From Solitalea koreensis (GTDB lineage: Bacteria; Bacteroidota; Bacteroidia; Sphingobacteriales; Sphingobacteriaceae), in assembly GCF_900182575.1 (NCBI RefSeq), contig NZ_FXSZ01000001.1, positions 248,001 to 312,000 on the forward strand: a stretch of DNA of 64,000 nt, written 5' to 3'. Below, piece after piece: positions 27,429 through 37,680 of this stretch; the first letter of the stretch is position 1, and each line of letters opens with the position of its first letter. The notes below the pieces were generated by a model, which was not told where the DNA came from, did no database searches, and was given only the letters and a program-made list of their open reading frames with translations. A program made the position numbers and the translations under genes.

Positions 27429-30400
27429 ATGAGTAGCATATCAACCATAAGTATAAAGCGGCCGGTATTGGCAATCGTGATGAATCTTATCATTTTATTG
27501 TTCGGATTCATTGGCTTTAAATTCTTAGGCGTTCGGGAATACCCTTCTATTGACCCGCCGGTTATTAACGTTCGGACTAATTACCCGGGAGCAAACTCTG
27601 ATGTGATAGAATCACAAATCACGGAGCCGCTTGAAAAAGCAGTAAATAGCATCGATGGTATCCGTTCAATTTCATCGAGTAGTAATCAAGGCTCAAGCAA
27701 TATTACCGTAGAGTTCAACCTCTCCAAAAATATGGAAGAGGCAGCTAATGATGTACGTGACAAAGTTTCTCAAGCTGTGCGCACCCTTCCTAAAGATATC
27801 GACGGATTGCCGGTCGTAACTAAAGCAGATGCGAACTCCGATGCGATTATTTCCATGACTTTGCAAAGCAACACTCGTAATCAGCTAGATGTAAGTGATT
27901 ATGGAGAAAACGTTATTGCCGAACGTTTACAAACTATTCCAGGAGTGAGTTCCGTTCAAATTTGGGGTCAGAAGAAATATGCAATGCGTTTATGGCTGGA
28001 CCCGGACAAACTTGCTTCGTTCGGGCTTACTACAATTGATGTCAAAAATGCTTTAGATCGTGAAAATATTGAGCTTCCAACCGGAAAAATTACAGGAAAC
28101 AACACAGAATTAACAGTAAAAACGGCCGGGAACCTTTCTACAGAAGAACAATTTAATAATCTTATAATTAAAAATACGGGAAGTACCATTGTACATTTCA
28201 GCGATGTTGGCAATGCTGTACTCGGGCCTGAAAATGAAGAAACTATTCTCCGTGAATCTGGAGTCCCAATGATTGGACTTGCATTGATTCCTCAACCTGG
28301 AGCCAACTATTTGGATATTGCCAAAGAGTTCTATAAACGGTATGATCAGATCAAAAAAGATATACCTAAAGATTACAAGGTAGATATTGCACTTGACAAT
28401 ACAGTTTTCATTCAACGTTCAATTAATGAAGTTGCTGAAACGCTTGCAATTGCTTTAGTTCTAGTAATCTTGATTATTTATTTGTTCTTCCGTAATTGGG
28501 GAATTGCCTTCCGGCCATTAATTGATATTCCGGTTTCACTGGTAGGTACATTTTTCATTATGTATTTGATGGGGTTCTCCATAAATGTACTCACGCTCCT
28601 AGCCATTGTATTAGCCACTGGGCTTGTGGTCGATGACGGTATTGTGGTAACGGAGAATATTTACAAAAAAGTAGAAGAAGGATTATCTCCATTTCAAGCG
28701 GCAATAAAAGGGTCTAATGAAATTTTCTTCGCGGTAATTTCAACTTCCATCACCTTAGCAGCTGTATTCTTGCCTATCATTTTCCTTGAAGGATTTGTAG
28801 GTCGGCTTTTCCGTGAATTCGGTATTGTTATCGCAGCGGCAGTTTTAATATCGGCATTTGTATCATTAACCTTAACACCAATGCTCAATGCGCGCATGAT
28901 TCGTGGAGGAGCTCAAAAAAACAGCAGGTTTTATGAATTAACAGAGCCTTATTTTATTGCTATGGTAGAAAACTATCGAGCTTCGCTTAATTCTTTTTTA
29001 AATAAACGATGGATTGCCATTCCATTAACAATCACTTGTATAGGGATGATTTTCTTCTTCGGAAAAATGCTTCAATCGGAGCTATCTTCTTTAGACGACC
29101 GTAGCCTGCTAAGATTACAAGTTACCGCTCCTGAAGGCGCTTCATATGACTATACCGACAATTTCATGTTGAAATTAAATCAATTAATTCTTGATTCTAT
29201 TCCAGAGAAAAAAATTAGTCTAACCGTTACTTCTCCGGGATTTTCTGGAAGCGGCGCTACCAATACAGGAATGATTCGTTTGCGTTTATCTGAGCCTGAA
29301 GAAAGAAATAGAAGTCAACAACAAATTGCAGATTATCTAACCAAGCTTACAAGCAAATTTTCTGAAGCGCGTACTTTTGTTACCCAACAACAAACTATTT
29401 CGTCTAACGGACGAGGTGGCCTACCCATCCAGTATGTTTTACAGGCTCCTAATTTTGAAAAACTAAAAGAGACAGTTCCTAAATTTCAAGACGCTGTAAA
29501 CCAAGATCCAACATTTATCATGACGGATGTTAATCTCAAATTCAATAAACCTGAGCTAAATATCACCATTGATCGAGAAAAAGCTAAAAGCTTAGGGGTT
29601 TCATTATTAGATGTGGCCCAGACGTTGCAATTAGGGCTTAGCGGACAGCGTTTCAGCTACTTCACTATGAATGGCAAACAATATCAGGTAATTGGCCAGT
29701 TCGACCGGGCTAATCGTGAAACGCCATTAGACTTACAATCAATGTTTGTTCGAAATAATCAAGGTCAACTTATTCAATTAGATAATGTAGTGAGCATGAA
29801 AGAAGAAAGTAGTCCACCCCAATTGTATCACAACAATAGGTTTATGTCTGCTACCGTTTCGGCTGGTTTAGCACCTGGTAAAACAATTGAAGATGGAATC
29901 AAAGCGATGGATGCGATAGCCCAAAAAACCTTGGACGAATCGGTTACAACAAGCTTAACCGGCGCCTCACAAGATTTTGCGGAGAGCTCATCAAACATCA
30001 TGTTTGCCTTTATTTTGGCATTGATATTAATTTACTTGATCCTTGCTGCACAGTTCGAAAGTTTTATCGACCCCTTTATTATCATGCTTACCGTTCCATT
30101 AGCAATTGCCGGAGCAGTATTCTCCTTATGGTTATTTAATCAAACCATCAATATTTTTAGTCAGATCGGGATTATCATGTTGGTTGGCTTGGTAACTAAA
30201 AACGGTATCTTGATTGTTGAATTTGCCAACCAATTGAAAGAAAAAGGCAAAACCGTTCAGGAAGCTATTCGTGAAGCCGCCGCCGCTCGTTTACGCCCAA
30301 TATTGATGACTAGTATAGCTACGGCATTGGGAGCTTTACCAATTGCAATGGCATTGGGAGCCGCTGCAAAAAGCCGTATGAGTATGGGCATTGTGGTAAT

Positions 30401-30545
30401 TGGAGGGTTAATGTTTTCACTTGCTCTTACTTTATTTGTAATCCCTGCAATTTATTCTTACTTATCAAAAGAACACCAACTCTCACCTGACGAAACAGGA
30501 TCAGCTGAAGTTACTGAAAAACAAGTAGAACCTGTATTAAATTAA
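27429..30545 (+). CDS. RND efflux pump, HAE1/AcrB type
   Basis: A 1038-residue inner-membrane proton-driven pump. The TM1 start (SIKRPVLAIVMNLIILLFGFIGFKFL), the two porter domains and the twelve-helix layout are normal. The proton-relay residues are kept: two aspartates in ATGLVVDDGIVVTENI (TM4) and the lysine in LVGLVTKNGILIVEFANQ (TM10), plus the arginine in ARLRPILMTS. The sequence fits the hydrophobe/amphiphile exporter class rather than the metal (CusA) class. Its stop overlaps the start of the channel gene by one base (TAATG), showing translational coupling. Confidence 0.95.
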   Translation: MSSISTISIKRPVLAIVMNLIILLFGFIGFKFLGVREYPSIDPPVINVRTNYPGANSDVIESQITEPLEKAVNSIDGIRSISSSSNQGSSNITVEFNLSKNMEEAANDVRDKVSQAVRTLPKDIDGLPVVTKADANSDAIISMTLQSNTRNQLDVSDYGENVIAERLQTIPGVSSVQIWGQKKYAMRLWLDPDKLASFGLTTIDVKNALDRENIELPTGKITGNNTELTVKTAGNLSTEEQFNNLIIKNTGSTIVHFSDVGNAVLGPENEETILRESGVPMIGLALIPQPGANYLDIAKEFYKRYDQIKKDIPKDYKVDIALDNTVFIQRSINEVAETLAIALVLVILIIYLFFRNWGIAFRPLIDIPVSLVGTFFIMYLMGFSINVLTLLAIVLATGLVVDDGIVVTENIYKKVEEGLSPFQAAIKGSNEIFFAVISTSITLAAVFLPIIFLEGFVGRLFREFGIVIAAAVLISAFVSLTLTPMLNARMIRGGAQKNSRFYELTEPYFIAMVENYRASLNSFLNKRWIAIPLTITCIGMIFFFGKMLQSELSSLDDRSLLRLQVTAPEGASYDYTDNFMLKLNQLILDSIPEKKISLTVTSPGFSGSGATNTGMIRLRLSEPEERNRSQQQIADYLTKLTSKFSEARTFVTQQQTISSNGRGGLPIQYVLQAPNFEKLKETVPKFQDAVNQDPTFIMTDVNLKFNKPELNITIDREKAKSLGVSLLDVAQTLQLGLSGQRFSYFTMNGKQYQVIGQFDRANRETPLDLQSMFVRNNQGQLIQLDNVVSMKEESSPPQLYHNNRFMSATVSAGLAPGKTIEDGIKAMDAIAQKTLDESVTTSLTGASQDFAESSSNIMFAFILALILIYLILAAQFESFIDPFIIMLTVPLAIAGAVFSLWLFNQTINIFSQIGIIMLVGLVTKNGILIVEFANQLKEKGKTVQEAIREAAAARLRPILMTSIATALGALPIAMALGAAAKSRMSMGIVVIGGLMFSLALTLFVIPAIYSYLSKEHQLSPDETGSAEVTEKQVEPVLN

Positions 30546-31858
30546 TGATGAAGAAATTAAGCCTTGCTGTGATAGTATTGTTTTCAATCTATTGTAAAAG
30601 AACTTCTGCTCAATATACAGAAGTTCTTTCACTCGAAAAAGCCACAGAAATAGCATTAAAGAATAATTATTCGATTGAAATTGCCCGCAACAACTCCTTA
30701 ATTGATAAAAACAATGCAACACGTGCAAATGCAGGTATGCTCCCTCGTGTAGATGCAACGGCAGGAACTGTTCGTAATATCAACGATACCAAAACCACCT
30801 TTTTTAACGGTACTGAGCAAAATAAAAACGGTGCTCACTCCAATTCATACAATGCAAACGTAGGACTTACATGGACCATTTTTGATGGTATGCAAATGTT
30901 TGCCACCTACGATAAATTAAAGCAGGTGGATGCCTTGGGAGAAACCAATGCAAAAATCACAGTGCTGACGACTATGTATGATATCACAACTATTTATTAT
31001 GATATTGTTCGTAAACAACGTGAAATAAATACCTTTAAAGAGGCATTGGATATATCAAGAATGCGGGTTAAAAATGCAGCGAATAAATATTATGTTGGCT
31101 CGGGATCCAAACTCGATCTGTTAGCATCAAAAGTCGACCTAAATGCCGATACCACCAACCTTATTCGCCTCGAGCAAGATTTAAAAGCAACAAAAATCAA
31201 TCTTAACAATTTATTAGCAAGAGAAGTAACAATTGATTTCACCGCTCAAGATACTATTCCAATCGACAAATCTTTAACCTATGAAGAAACCCGGAATAGG
31301 ATAATGAGTCAAAACCCTCAATTAACTGCTGCTTATTTAAATCAAAATATTTCAAAATTTGGTTTAAAAGAGATCAAAGCGAATCGTTACCCGACTGTGA
31401 GTCTTAATAGTAATTACAGCTTCTTAAAATCCCAATCAGAGGTAGGACAAACACTATCCAACCGAAACCTAGGATTCAATTATGGAGCTACCGCGTCGAT
31501 TAATATCTTTAACGGTTTATTACAACATCGTCAGGAGAAAAATGCTGCATTTAATATTAAAAATGCCGAACTCTTTTATCAACAAGTTAAACAACAATTG
31601 GATGCAAGTTTGAATAATGCCTACAATAATTACGTAAACAGCATTGTCCTCATCGGACTGGAGGAGGAAAATAAAGAAGTGGCTAAACAAAACCTGGAAA
31701 TTACTGTAGAGAAATATAAACTTGGAAACATTACGGCTTTGGATTTAAGAGATGCGCAACAAAATTATTTGCAGGCCGACTTTAGGTATACCAATGCGCA
31801 ATATGAAGCTAAACTAGCAGAAATTGGATTGAAATTATTATATGGATCACTATATTAA
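30545..31858 (+). CDS. TolC-family outer-membrane channel
   Basis: The 437-residue third part of the RND exporter. A signal peptide (MMKKLSLAVIVLFSIYCKRTSA) is followed by two internal repeats of the outer-membrane efflux protein family, each with a long helical hairpin (EKATEIALKNNYSIEIARNN; SQNPQLTAAYLNQNISKFGLKEIKA). The C terminus NITALDLRDAQQNYLQADFRYTNAQYEAKLAEIGLKLLYG is typical of the family. Two adjacent ATGs (30545, 30548) could both serve as start. No terminator hairpin was found after it; a T-rich stretch follows. Confidence 0.93.
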   Translation: MMKKLSLAVIVLFSIYCKRTSAQYTEVLSLEKATEIALKNNYSIEIARNNSLIDKNNATRANAGMLPRVDATAGTVRNINDTKTTFFNGTEQNKNGAHSNSYNANVGLTWTIFDGMQMFATYDKLKQVDALGETNAKITVLTTMYDITTIYYDIVRKQREINTFKEALDISRMRVKNAANKYYVGSGSKLDLLASKVDLNADTTNLIRLEQDLKATKINLNNLLAREVTIDFTAQDTIPIDKSLTYEETRNRIMSQNPQLTAAYLNQNISKFGLKEIKANRYPTVSLNSNYSFLKSQSEVGQTLSNRNLGFNYGATASINIFNGLLQHRQEKNAAFNIKNAELFYQQVKQQLDASLNNAYNNYVNSIVLIGLEEENKEVAKQNLEITVEKYKLGNITALDLRDAQQNYLQADFRYTNAQYEAKLAEIGLKLLYGSLY

Positions 31859-31946
31859 TAGTTGTTTTTTTGCATTTTTTTTTATAATATAGATGTCTCA
31901 ATTAAACGCTTTCGAACCTAAAAAATTAAACCTAATCCCCTGTTGA

Positions 31947-32366
31947 ATGGAAAGTTATATCTACAATTCGGCTTTGATTATTGATGATAGCACCATTGAC
32001 AATCTGATTCATAAAAAAATTCTTATAAACTATCAGTTTGTAAAGAATGTGCACTGCTCTGTTTCCGTTAAGGAAGCTCTCCATTATTTGAATGTGTTAC
32101 AGGAAAATGGTGAAGCGCTTCCAGAGCTGATTTTCCTGGATATCAGGATGCCTGACATGAACGGCTTTGACTTCTTAAAGCTTTTCGAAAAACAACATCC
32201 TAATATTACTGACAAATGTAAAGTTTACATGTTATCATCCTCTCTTGACCCTGTGGATCATGAACGAATTGTAAATTATAAGTTTGTGCGTAAATTCTTA
32301 GGCAAACCACTAACCAGACAAATACTCGAAGAAGAATTTACAGCCCAATCCGAAATCGATCAATAA
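31947..32366 (+). CDS. Single-domain response regulator
   Basis: A 139-residue receiver-only protein. The acidic pocket D13-D14, the phosphorylation site D65 in LIFLDIRMPDMNGFDFL, the switch serine in YMLSSSLDP and the conserved lysine in RKFLGKPL are all present. There is no output domain, so it would pass phosphate on or act by protein contact. No histidine kinase is in the window. It converges on the next gene with a 7-bp overlap of the two 3' ends. Confidence 0.9.
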   Translation: MESYIYNSALIIDDSTIDNLIHKKILINYQFVKNVHCSVSVKEALHYLNVLQENGEALPELIFLDIRMPDMNGFDFLKLFEKQHPNITDKCKVYMLSSSLDPVDHERIVNYKFVRKFLGKPLTRQILEEEFTAQSEIDQ

Positions 32367-32842
32367 CTTGCTGCGTAATCAACTATTAATTCTATTTTAG
32401 CAATTTCCCCTGCCTTCACTTCAACAGGACATATATTGTTATGGCCATCAAAACGGTTAGCAAATAATCCCTTTTCTTCCCGGACAAAAATTGAATAATT
32501 TCCGGGAGGCAGCTTCAACAAAAAATATCCAGCAGAATCGCTCCTTGTTCTTCCAACTTCAGCTGTTTTAATGGCCGAAAAAAAAGTTTTGCATTGTTTA
32601 GTTTCGTTTGTTTTCGTGAGTTTAAACACTACAATTTCTCTAACAATGGGTTTTCCTTTCATACCTGTAGCAGACTCATCAGGTGACGGCATTTGATTCC
32701 CGGACCGCCAAAACACAACTCCTTCAATTCCTTGACTCTGTTTATTACTTTGCTGAATAATTGAATCGGTTTTTGCTGAGTATACAAATGAAAATATAAA
32801 TATTAAAACTGCATCGATCATACGAATCATGTTCATTAACAT
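32360..32842 (-). CDS. Small secreted protein with prealbumin/CarboxypepD-like domain
   Basis: About 160 residues. A hydrophobic segment near the start (MIDAVLIFIFSFVYSA) should act as a signal or anchor. The C-terminal half looks like a carboxypeptidase-regulatory/prealbumin-like beta sandwich: VGRTRSDSAGYFLLKLPPGNYSIFV and then VEVKAGEIAKIELIVDY. An upstream ATG at 32959 is rejected because it overlaps the start of the divergent subtilase gene. ATGs at 32842, 32836, 32830 and 32821 are all possible; the first is given. The function is unknown; its ORF overlaps the regulator gene by 7 bp at the 3' ends. Confidence 0.55.
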   Translation of the reverse strand: MLMNMIRMIDAVLIFIFSFVYSAKTDSIIQQSNKQSQGIEGVVFWRSGNQMPSPDESATGMKGKPIVREIVVFKLTKTNETKQCKTFFSAIKTAEVGRTRSDSAGYFLLKLPPGNYSIFVREEKGLFANRFDGHNNICPVEVKAGEIAKIELIVDYAASY

Positions 32843-32889
32843 ATTGAAAAAACAAATACCTTTAGCATTGTAATTAAATGTCTTCCTGA

Positions 32890-35800
32890 ATGAGAAAACT
32901 TTTCTTCCCGTTTGTATTGGTTTTATTTCTAGTGCACGGTTCTCAAGTTGTGTATTCACAAAACTATAAAGAGATCAGTCGTACTCAAAAAAAGGTACTC
33001 ACTAAGCTTTCTGATAAACTTAAAGATAACTATAAATTAAATCATGAACGCGTACTTGCTCTTGCTAAAGAGAAAAAATGGGAGGTATTCAAGGTTAATA
33101 AAGATGGCAGCATTATGGGCTTACAGGGAGTTGACTCAAAAGGATACCCAATTTACCTTATAACCAACAACTTAAGCTCAGCAGCAACATTACAAACAGA
33201 TGCCCTATGGCCTGGAGGCTCAACAGGTTTTAACTTAAAAGGCTCAAAAAGTTCATTAGCCGGAAAAATTGCAATTTGGGACGGGAGTCAGGTTTTGGGG
33301 ACTCATCAGGAATTTGCAGGTAGAATAAAAAACGGTGATAACACCAGTTCTTATGAAAGCCATACTACCCATGTGGCCGGCACGCTAATAGCTTCCGGAA
33401 TCAATCCTTCGGCCAAAGGAATGGCCTTTGCCGCACCAGACTTATATTCATACGACTTCTTTAATGATGACGCTGAAATGGCTAAAGCAGCTGCTGACCG
33501 AGGATTATTATTATCCAATCATTCATATGGAAACATTGCAGGTTGGCGATTTAACTCCGATCGTGCAGGAACAAATCAAGATCCGCAGTGGGAATGGTGG
33601 GGGCAAGAAGGTCAATTTGAGGATTATAAATTCGGATCATACACCTCATTTGCTACCAATTGGGATAAAATTGCATTTAACGCTCCTTATTATTTGATTG
33701 TAAAATCTGCAGGCAATAATCGTAATCAAACCGGACCTAATATCGGGCAAGCTTACTATCAACGAAATGATCAAGGAACGTTTAAATTAGTTAATCAGCG
33801 AGTTGCCGGCGCTATTTCCAACAACGACAGCTATGACATTCTTTCTACCACAAGTAATGCTAAAAACATTCTTGTGGTAGGAGCGATCCAACCGTTAACC
33901 AATGGAAAATACAACCAACCCTCTGATGTAATACTTGCTCCGTTTAGCTCATGGGGCCCCACTGATGATGGCCGTATTAAACCGGATGTAGTTAGTTTGG
34001 GGATCAATGTATTATCCACTAGTTCAGCAGCAAATGATGCTTATGCAATTATGGATGGCACCTCAATGGCTGCACCTGCAGTAACAGGGACTGCTCTTTT
34101 ATTACAAGAGCATTATTCGAATTTGAATAACAATAACTTCATGCGATCAGCCACCTTAAAAGGCTTAATTATTCATACAGCTGATGAAGCAGGCAATGCC
34201 CCAGGCCCCGACTACCAAAATGGCTGGGGGCTAGTAAATGCAAAACGCGCAGCATTGTTGATCAGCAATAATAATAATCAAGGCAGCTTAATTCAGGAAC
34301 GCAGCCTAAATCAAGGAGAAAAATATCAATTTCAAGTAATTGCATCGGGAACCGAACCACTTGCTGCCACGATTGCATGGACAGATCCGGACGCTACACC
34401 TACTGCTGATGGTATAGTTAACAGCAAAGACTTAAAACTGATTAATGATCTTGATATCAGAATAACTTCGGCAAACAATACATTTGCGCCTTGGATACTC
34501 GACCCTGCAAACCCGGCTAATCCGGCAACAACCGGCGATAATTTTCGCGATAATATTGAAAAAATATTTATTGCGGCATCCCAACCTGGGGAGGTTTACA
34601 CCATAACGGTTTCACATAAAGGCACTCTCAAAAACGGAAAACAGGACTATTCCATCATTGTTTCGGGAGTTGGAGGCAAAAGCTACTGCACTTCAGCAGG
34701 ATTATCTCCAACAGGTTCCAGAATCACGAACGTATTCATGGGAAGAATTAACAATAATACGGCAGGTTTGTGTACCGGTTATTCAAATTTTTCGAATTTA
34801 TCAACATCAATTGAACCAAGTCAAGTTTTACCCTTGAGTATTACAACCGGCAATTGCGGATCGGCAAATCCTTCTATCGTAAAGGTTTTTGTTGACTGGA
34901 ATAGCAATGGAAGCTTCGATGATGCTGGAGAATTGGTTTCAACCAACCCCAATATTGCGCCTGGATCAACCATTAACACAACAATTACCGCTCCCAATAA
35001 CATTACAATTGGAAAAACGGTTCGAATGCGCATCATTTTACAGGAAGGAACAGATCCTAATTCAGTCATTTCTTGCGGCAGTTATGCTTCGGGTGAAACT
35101 GAAGATTATGCCATAGCTATAGTTCCTCCTTCAAATGACATTGCAGTAACAGCGTTAGTAAATCCTGATAATAATTCCTGTCAAAATAATAATCAAAACG
35201 TTACTGTTAGGATAACAAATGAAGGCACTTTAACTCAAAGCAATATTCCGGTGAGCACTGTACTAAGTGACGCTACCGGAGCACTTAAAACGTTTACGGG
35301 AATAATTGCAGGGCCTCTATCAAGGGGCGCAGCTATTAATTTTACTTTTCCTGAAACATTCAGCAGTATTGGCGGGCATAATTACACTTTTACTACCACT
35401 GCCAATCTTAGCGGAGACCAGATAGGCAGTAATAATACGCTTATTCAAACCGTTGTTACAAATCCAGTACCGTCTCCTCCTCTATTATCAGCTGCAATTT
35501 GTGATGATGTGCCAGGCAATGTTCTATTACAAGCATCAACAACATCAGGAACAACATTTTGGTACGACAGCCCAACTGCTACAAATCCAATAGCGGCAGG
35601 CAATAAAGCAATGACCACCACTAATGCAACTGTTTTATATGGAGCTTTAAATGATTTTAGTGGAAGTGTTGGACCTGTAAACAAATCAGTTTTTGGATTT
35701 ACTGGAAGTGCCTACAATCAATTTAGTCCTTCAGTAAAAATTACCGCTCTTGCTCCTATTGAACTGGAAAAAGCACGGCTATACATTGGGCACTCAGGAA

Positions 35801-36633
35801 TCATTAATTTCTCTGTAACCAATGAAAAAACAGGAGAAGAAGTATCATCAGTAAGCTTAAATGTAACTGCCACCCGCAAACCAGAAGCCTTAGGAGCACA
35901 ATTAGTAGATCCCACTGATACAGGGACTGTTTATAATCTCAATTTAAAAATACCTGTGCCAGGCAACTACCTCATTAATATAAGCTATGATAAAGATGCA
36001 ACCATTTTACGCAATAATGCCAATGTAAATGGATATCCATTTCAAATATCAGGAGTGATGTCAATAACAGGTAACACCGCTTCCACTGGCCCCCTCAATT
36101 ACTATTATTACTTCTACGACATGAAAGTAAAAGCCTTGGGTTGTATTAGTCCACGAGAGGCTGTTAGTGTAAACAAACCTCTTATAACTTTAGTAAATGG
36201 GGAACTGGTATCAAATCAACTAGGAAATAATCAATGGTATTTAAACGGCAGATTAATAGAGAAAGCAACAGACTCCCATTATAAACCTGAACATTCAGGC
36301 ACTTATCAGGTAAAAGTAGAAGGTGAATGCACTTCTTCATCAAACGAAATCAATTATACTCGTCCTGATATCCCTTCAAATATTGACATGAAATTATTTC
36401 CGGTACCAGCGGCAGACTTATTTACCTTACAATTCAATGCTTGGGAAACAAGTAATCTGGAAGTAAGAATCTTAGATATTAATGGCAAGGTAATTTTAAG
36501 GGAAACAGGAGAAAACTTCAGCGGATTGTATTCAAAAACCTATCGCCTGGATGACTATGCAACAGGTGTTTATTTAGTAGATGTAAAAATTAATACCAAA
36601 GACTATATTCAGAAATTTACGGTAGTTAAATAA
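32890..36633 (+). CDS. Secreted S8 subtilisin-like protease with type IX sorting domain
   Basis: A 1247-residue surface or secreted protease. Order of parts: signal peptide (1-23), S8 catalytic domain with D131 in IAIWDGSQV, H161 in ESHTTHVAGTL, the oxyanion asparagine in SAGNNRN and S392 in DGTSMAAP, then a beta domain. A GEVED domain follows at about 598-740 (CTSAGL...GETEDYAI), then CARDB-like and Ig-like beta regions. A C-terminal type IX secretion sorting domain covers roughly the last 80 residues (LKLFPVPAADLFTLQF...GVYLVDVKI...KFTVVK). The His motif reads HTTHVAG instead of the usual HGTHVAG, and the Asp motif is D-G rather than D-S/T-G. A strong terminator follows. Confidence 0.92.
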   Translation: MRKLFFPFVLVLFLVHGSQVVYSQNYKEISRTQKKVLTKLSDKLKDNYKLNHERVLALAKEKKWEVFKVNKDGSIMGLQGVDSKGYPIYLITNNLSSAATLQTDALWPGGSTGFNLKGSKSSLAGKIAIWDGSQVLGTHQEFAGRIKNGDNTSSYESHTTHVAGTLIASGINPSAKGMAFAAPDLYSYDFFNDDAEMAKAAADRGLLLSNHSYGNIAGWRFNSDRAGTNQDPQWEWWGQEGQFEDYKFGSYTSFATNWDKIAFNAPYYLIVKSAGNNRNQTGPNIGQAYYQRNDQGTFKLVNQRVAGAISNNDSYDILSTTSNAKNILVVGAIQPLTNGKYNQPSDVILAPFSSWGPTDDGRIKPDVVSLGINVLSTSSAANDAYAIMDGTSMAAPAVTGTALLLQEHYSNLNNNNFMRSATLKGLIIHTADEAGNAPGPDYQNGWGLVNAKRAALLISNNNNQGSLIQERSLNQGEKYQFQVIASGTEPLAATIAWTDPDATPTADGIVNSKDLKLINDLDIRITSANNTFAPWILDPANPANPATTGDNFRDNIEKIFIAASQPGEVYTITVSHKGTLKNGKQDYSIIVSGVGGKSYCTSAGLSPTGSRITNVFMGRINNNTAGLCTGYSNFSNLSTSIEPSQVLPLSITTGNCGSANPSIVKVFVDWNSNGSFDDAGELVSTNPNIAPGSTINTTITAPNNITIGKTVRMRIILQEGTDPNSVISCGSYASGETEDYAIAIVPPSNDIAVTALVNPDNNSCQNNNQNVTVRITNEGTLTQSNIPVSTVLSDATGALKTFTGIIAGPLSRGAAINFTFPETFSSIGGHNYTFTTTANLSGDQIGSNNTLIQTVVTNPVPSPPLLSAAICDDVPGNVLLQASTTSGTTFWYDSPTATNPIAAGNKAMTTTNATVLYGALNDFSGSVGPVNKSVFGFTGSAYNQFSPSVKITALAPIELEKARLYIGHSGIINFSVTNEKTGEEVSSVSLNVTATRKPEALGAQLVDPTDTGTVYNLNLKIPVPGNYLINISYDKDATILRNNANVNGYPFQISGVMSITGNTASTGPLNYYYYFYDMKVKALGCISPREAVSVNKPLITLVNGELVSNQLGNNQWYLNGRLIEKATDSHYKPEHSGTYQVKVEGECTSSSNEINYTRPDIPSNIDMKLFPVPAADLFTLQFNAWETSNLEVRILDINGKVILRETGENFSGLYSKTYRLDDYATGVYLVDVKINTKDYIQKFTVVK

Positions 36634-36644
36634 TAAGACTGTGG

Positions 36645-36676
36645 GTGTCGTGCTTTTTTAGTGCGACACTTTTTTA
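36645..36676 (+). terminator. Intrinsic terminator of the subtilase gene
   Basis: A 6-bp core stem (GTGTCG at 36645-36650 with 36664-36669), extended by wobble pairs, is followed by six Ts at 36670-36675. Its right arm overlaps the last codons of the convergent formyltransferase gene. Confidence 0.75.
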
Positions 36677-37680
36677 TTGATTAAATAGAAGTTTTCTTCA
36701 GGAATATCATAAAAACCAAATTTGTTTAATTGGAAATCAGTAACGATCGTTCCATTATTTCCAAACCGCATACCTCTTTTTAACAGCCCTTTAAACACAA
36801 AATCAGTCACTAATAGCAAACCGCCAAAACACTTCACCAAAAAGGCTTCATTTGTTAGCACCTCAACAATTGTCCCTGGCTCCTCATTATCATAACCAAA
36901 TTCGTGTACATCGAAGGGTTGCGATTGAAATATCACCATCTTCTCTCCATTCAAAAAGGAAAAAGCACCGTTAAAAGGCTTGGTAACTGCACGAATGAAT
37001 CGTTCGATATAATAAAGATCTCTATCCCATTCAATTAAACTATCATCCGGATTACGCTTAGGGTAATAAGTAGGAATAATAGCTGGTTGTTTATGAAGGA
37101 GCTGTTCATTTTTTAAAAGCTTAGCAAGGTTTTTCTCGATCAAGTATTTCATTGCTAAAGTATTCTTAAAATGCATGGTTGCTGCATTATCTCTTTCAGT
37201 TATGGTAAACTTAAATGAATCTACAATATCACCAGAATCGATTCCTGAATTAAATTTGAATAAGTTTGTATAAAACACCTTTCTATCTTCAATAATCGAC
37301 CAATTCATTGGAGAACGCCCTCTACCCAATGGCAAGTTGAGCGAACTCCCATGCATACCAAAGGCTCCAATGGTTAAATTATCCAATATCGATTCGGGCA
37401 ACAATCGTTGCCAGCCTATTACGAAGGCAATATCAATTTGTTGAGCATTGATGAAATTAATATCCCCTTGAGATTTTAAGGAATAGGATTGGGCTGAATA
37501 AACCTTTACGAGGTTACCAATTTCAGAGAAGTCATAATAATCCGCAACTTCATTTTCTCTAGCCAAATACGGATCAATTGTAATCAATAAAGAAACAGGC
37601 ACTTTATCACCTAATGCATCTAATATAAATTTGGTAGTTTGTTTACAGCCAAAAACTGCAATTTTTTTATAATTCGCCAT
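36658..37680 (-). CDS. Formyltransferase-like protein (sugar N-formyltransferase type)
   Basis: A 340-residue protein with the formyl-THF transferase fold. The core segment reads GMHGSSLNLPLGRGRSPMNW and is followed by the catalytic-loop D148 in GIDSGDIV; a C-terminal OB-like domain follows (about 230-340). In Fmt/ArnA-type enzymes the triad is N-x-H...D. Here H110 and D148 are kept but the Asn position is G108. The context (a NodB-like gene overlapping by 14 bp and a sugar 4,6-dehydratase gene next to it) argues for a sugar N-formyltransferase that caps an amino sugar, not the initiator-tRNA enzyme. The Asn loss leaves activity open. Confidence 0.75.
   Translation of the reverse strand: MANYKKIAVFGCKQTTKFILDALGDKVPVSLLITIDPYLARENEVADYYDFSEIGNLVKVYSAQSYSLKSQGDINFINAQQIDIAFVIGWQRLLPESILDNLTIGAFGMHGSSLNLPLGRGRSPMNWSIIEDRKVFYTNLFKFNSGIDSGDIVDSFKFTITERDNAATMHFKNTLAMKYLIEKNLAKLLKNEQLLHKQPAIIPTYYPKRNPDDSLIEWDRDLYYIERFIRAVTKPFNGAFSFLNGEKMVIFQSQPFDVHEFGYDNEEPGTIVEVLTNEAFLVKCFGGLLLVTDFVFKGLLKRGMRFGNNGTIVTDFQLNKFGFYDIPEENFYLINKKVSH

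Noticed and set aside
27429..30545. RND pump as a metal exporter (CusA type) because a metal-binding domain gene is in the window
   Set aside because: The metal-binding gene is 26 kb away, and the pump motifs fit the drug/amphiphile class.
32843..32959. N-terminal extension of the small secreted protein at 32360-32842
   Set aside because: It would overlap the start of the divergent subtilase gene and lies before the likely signal segment.
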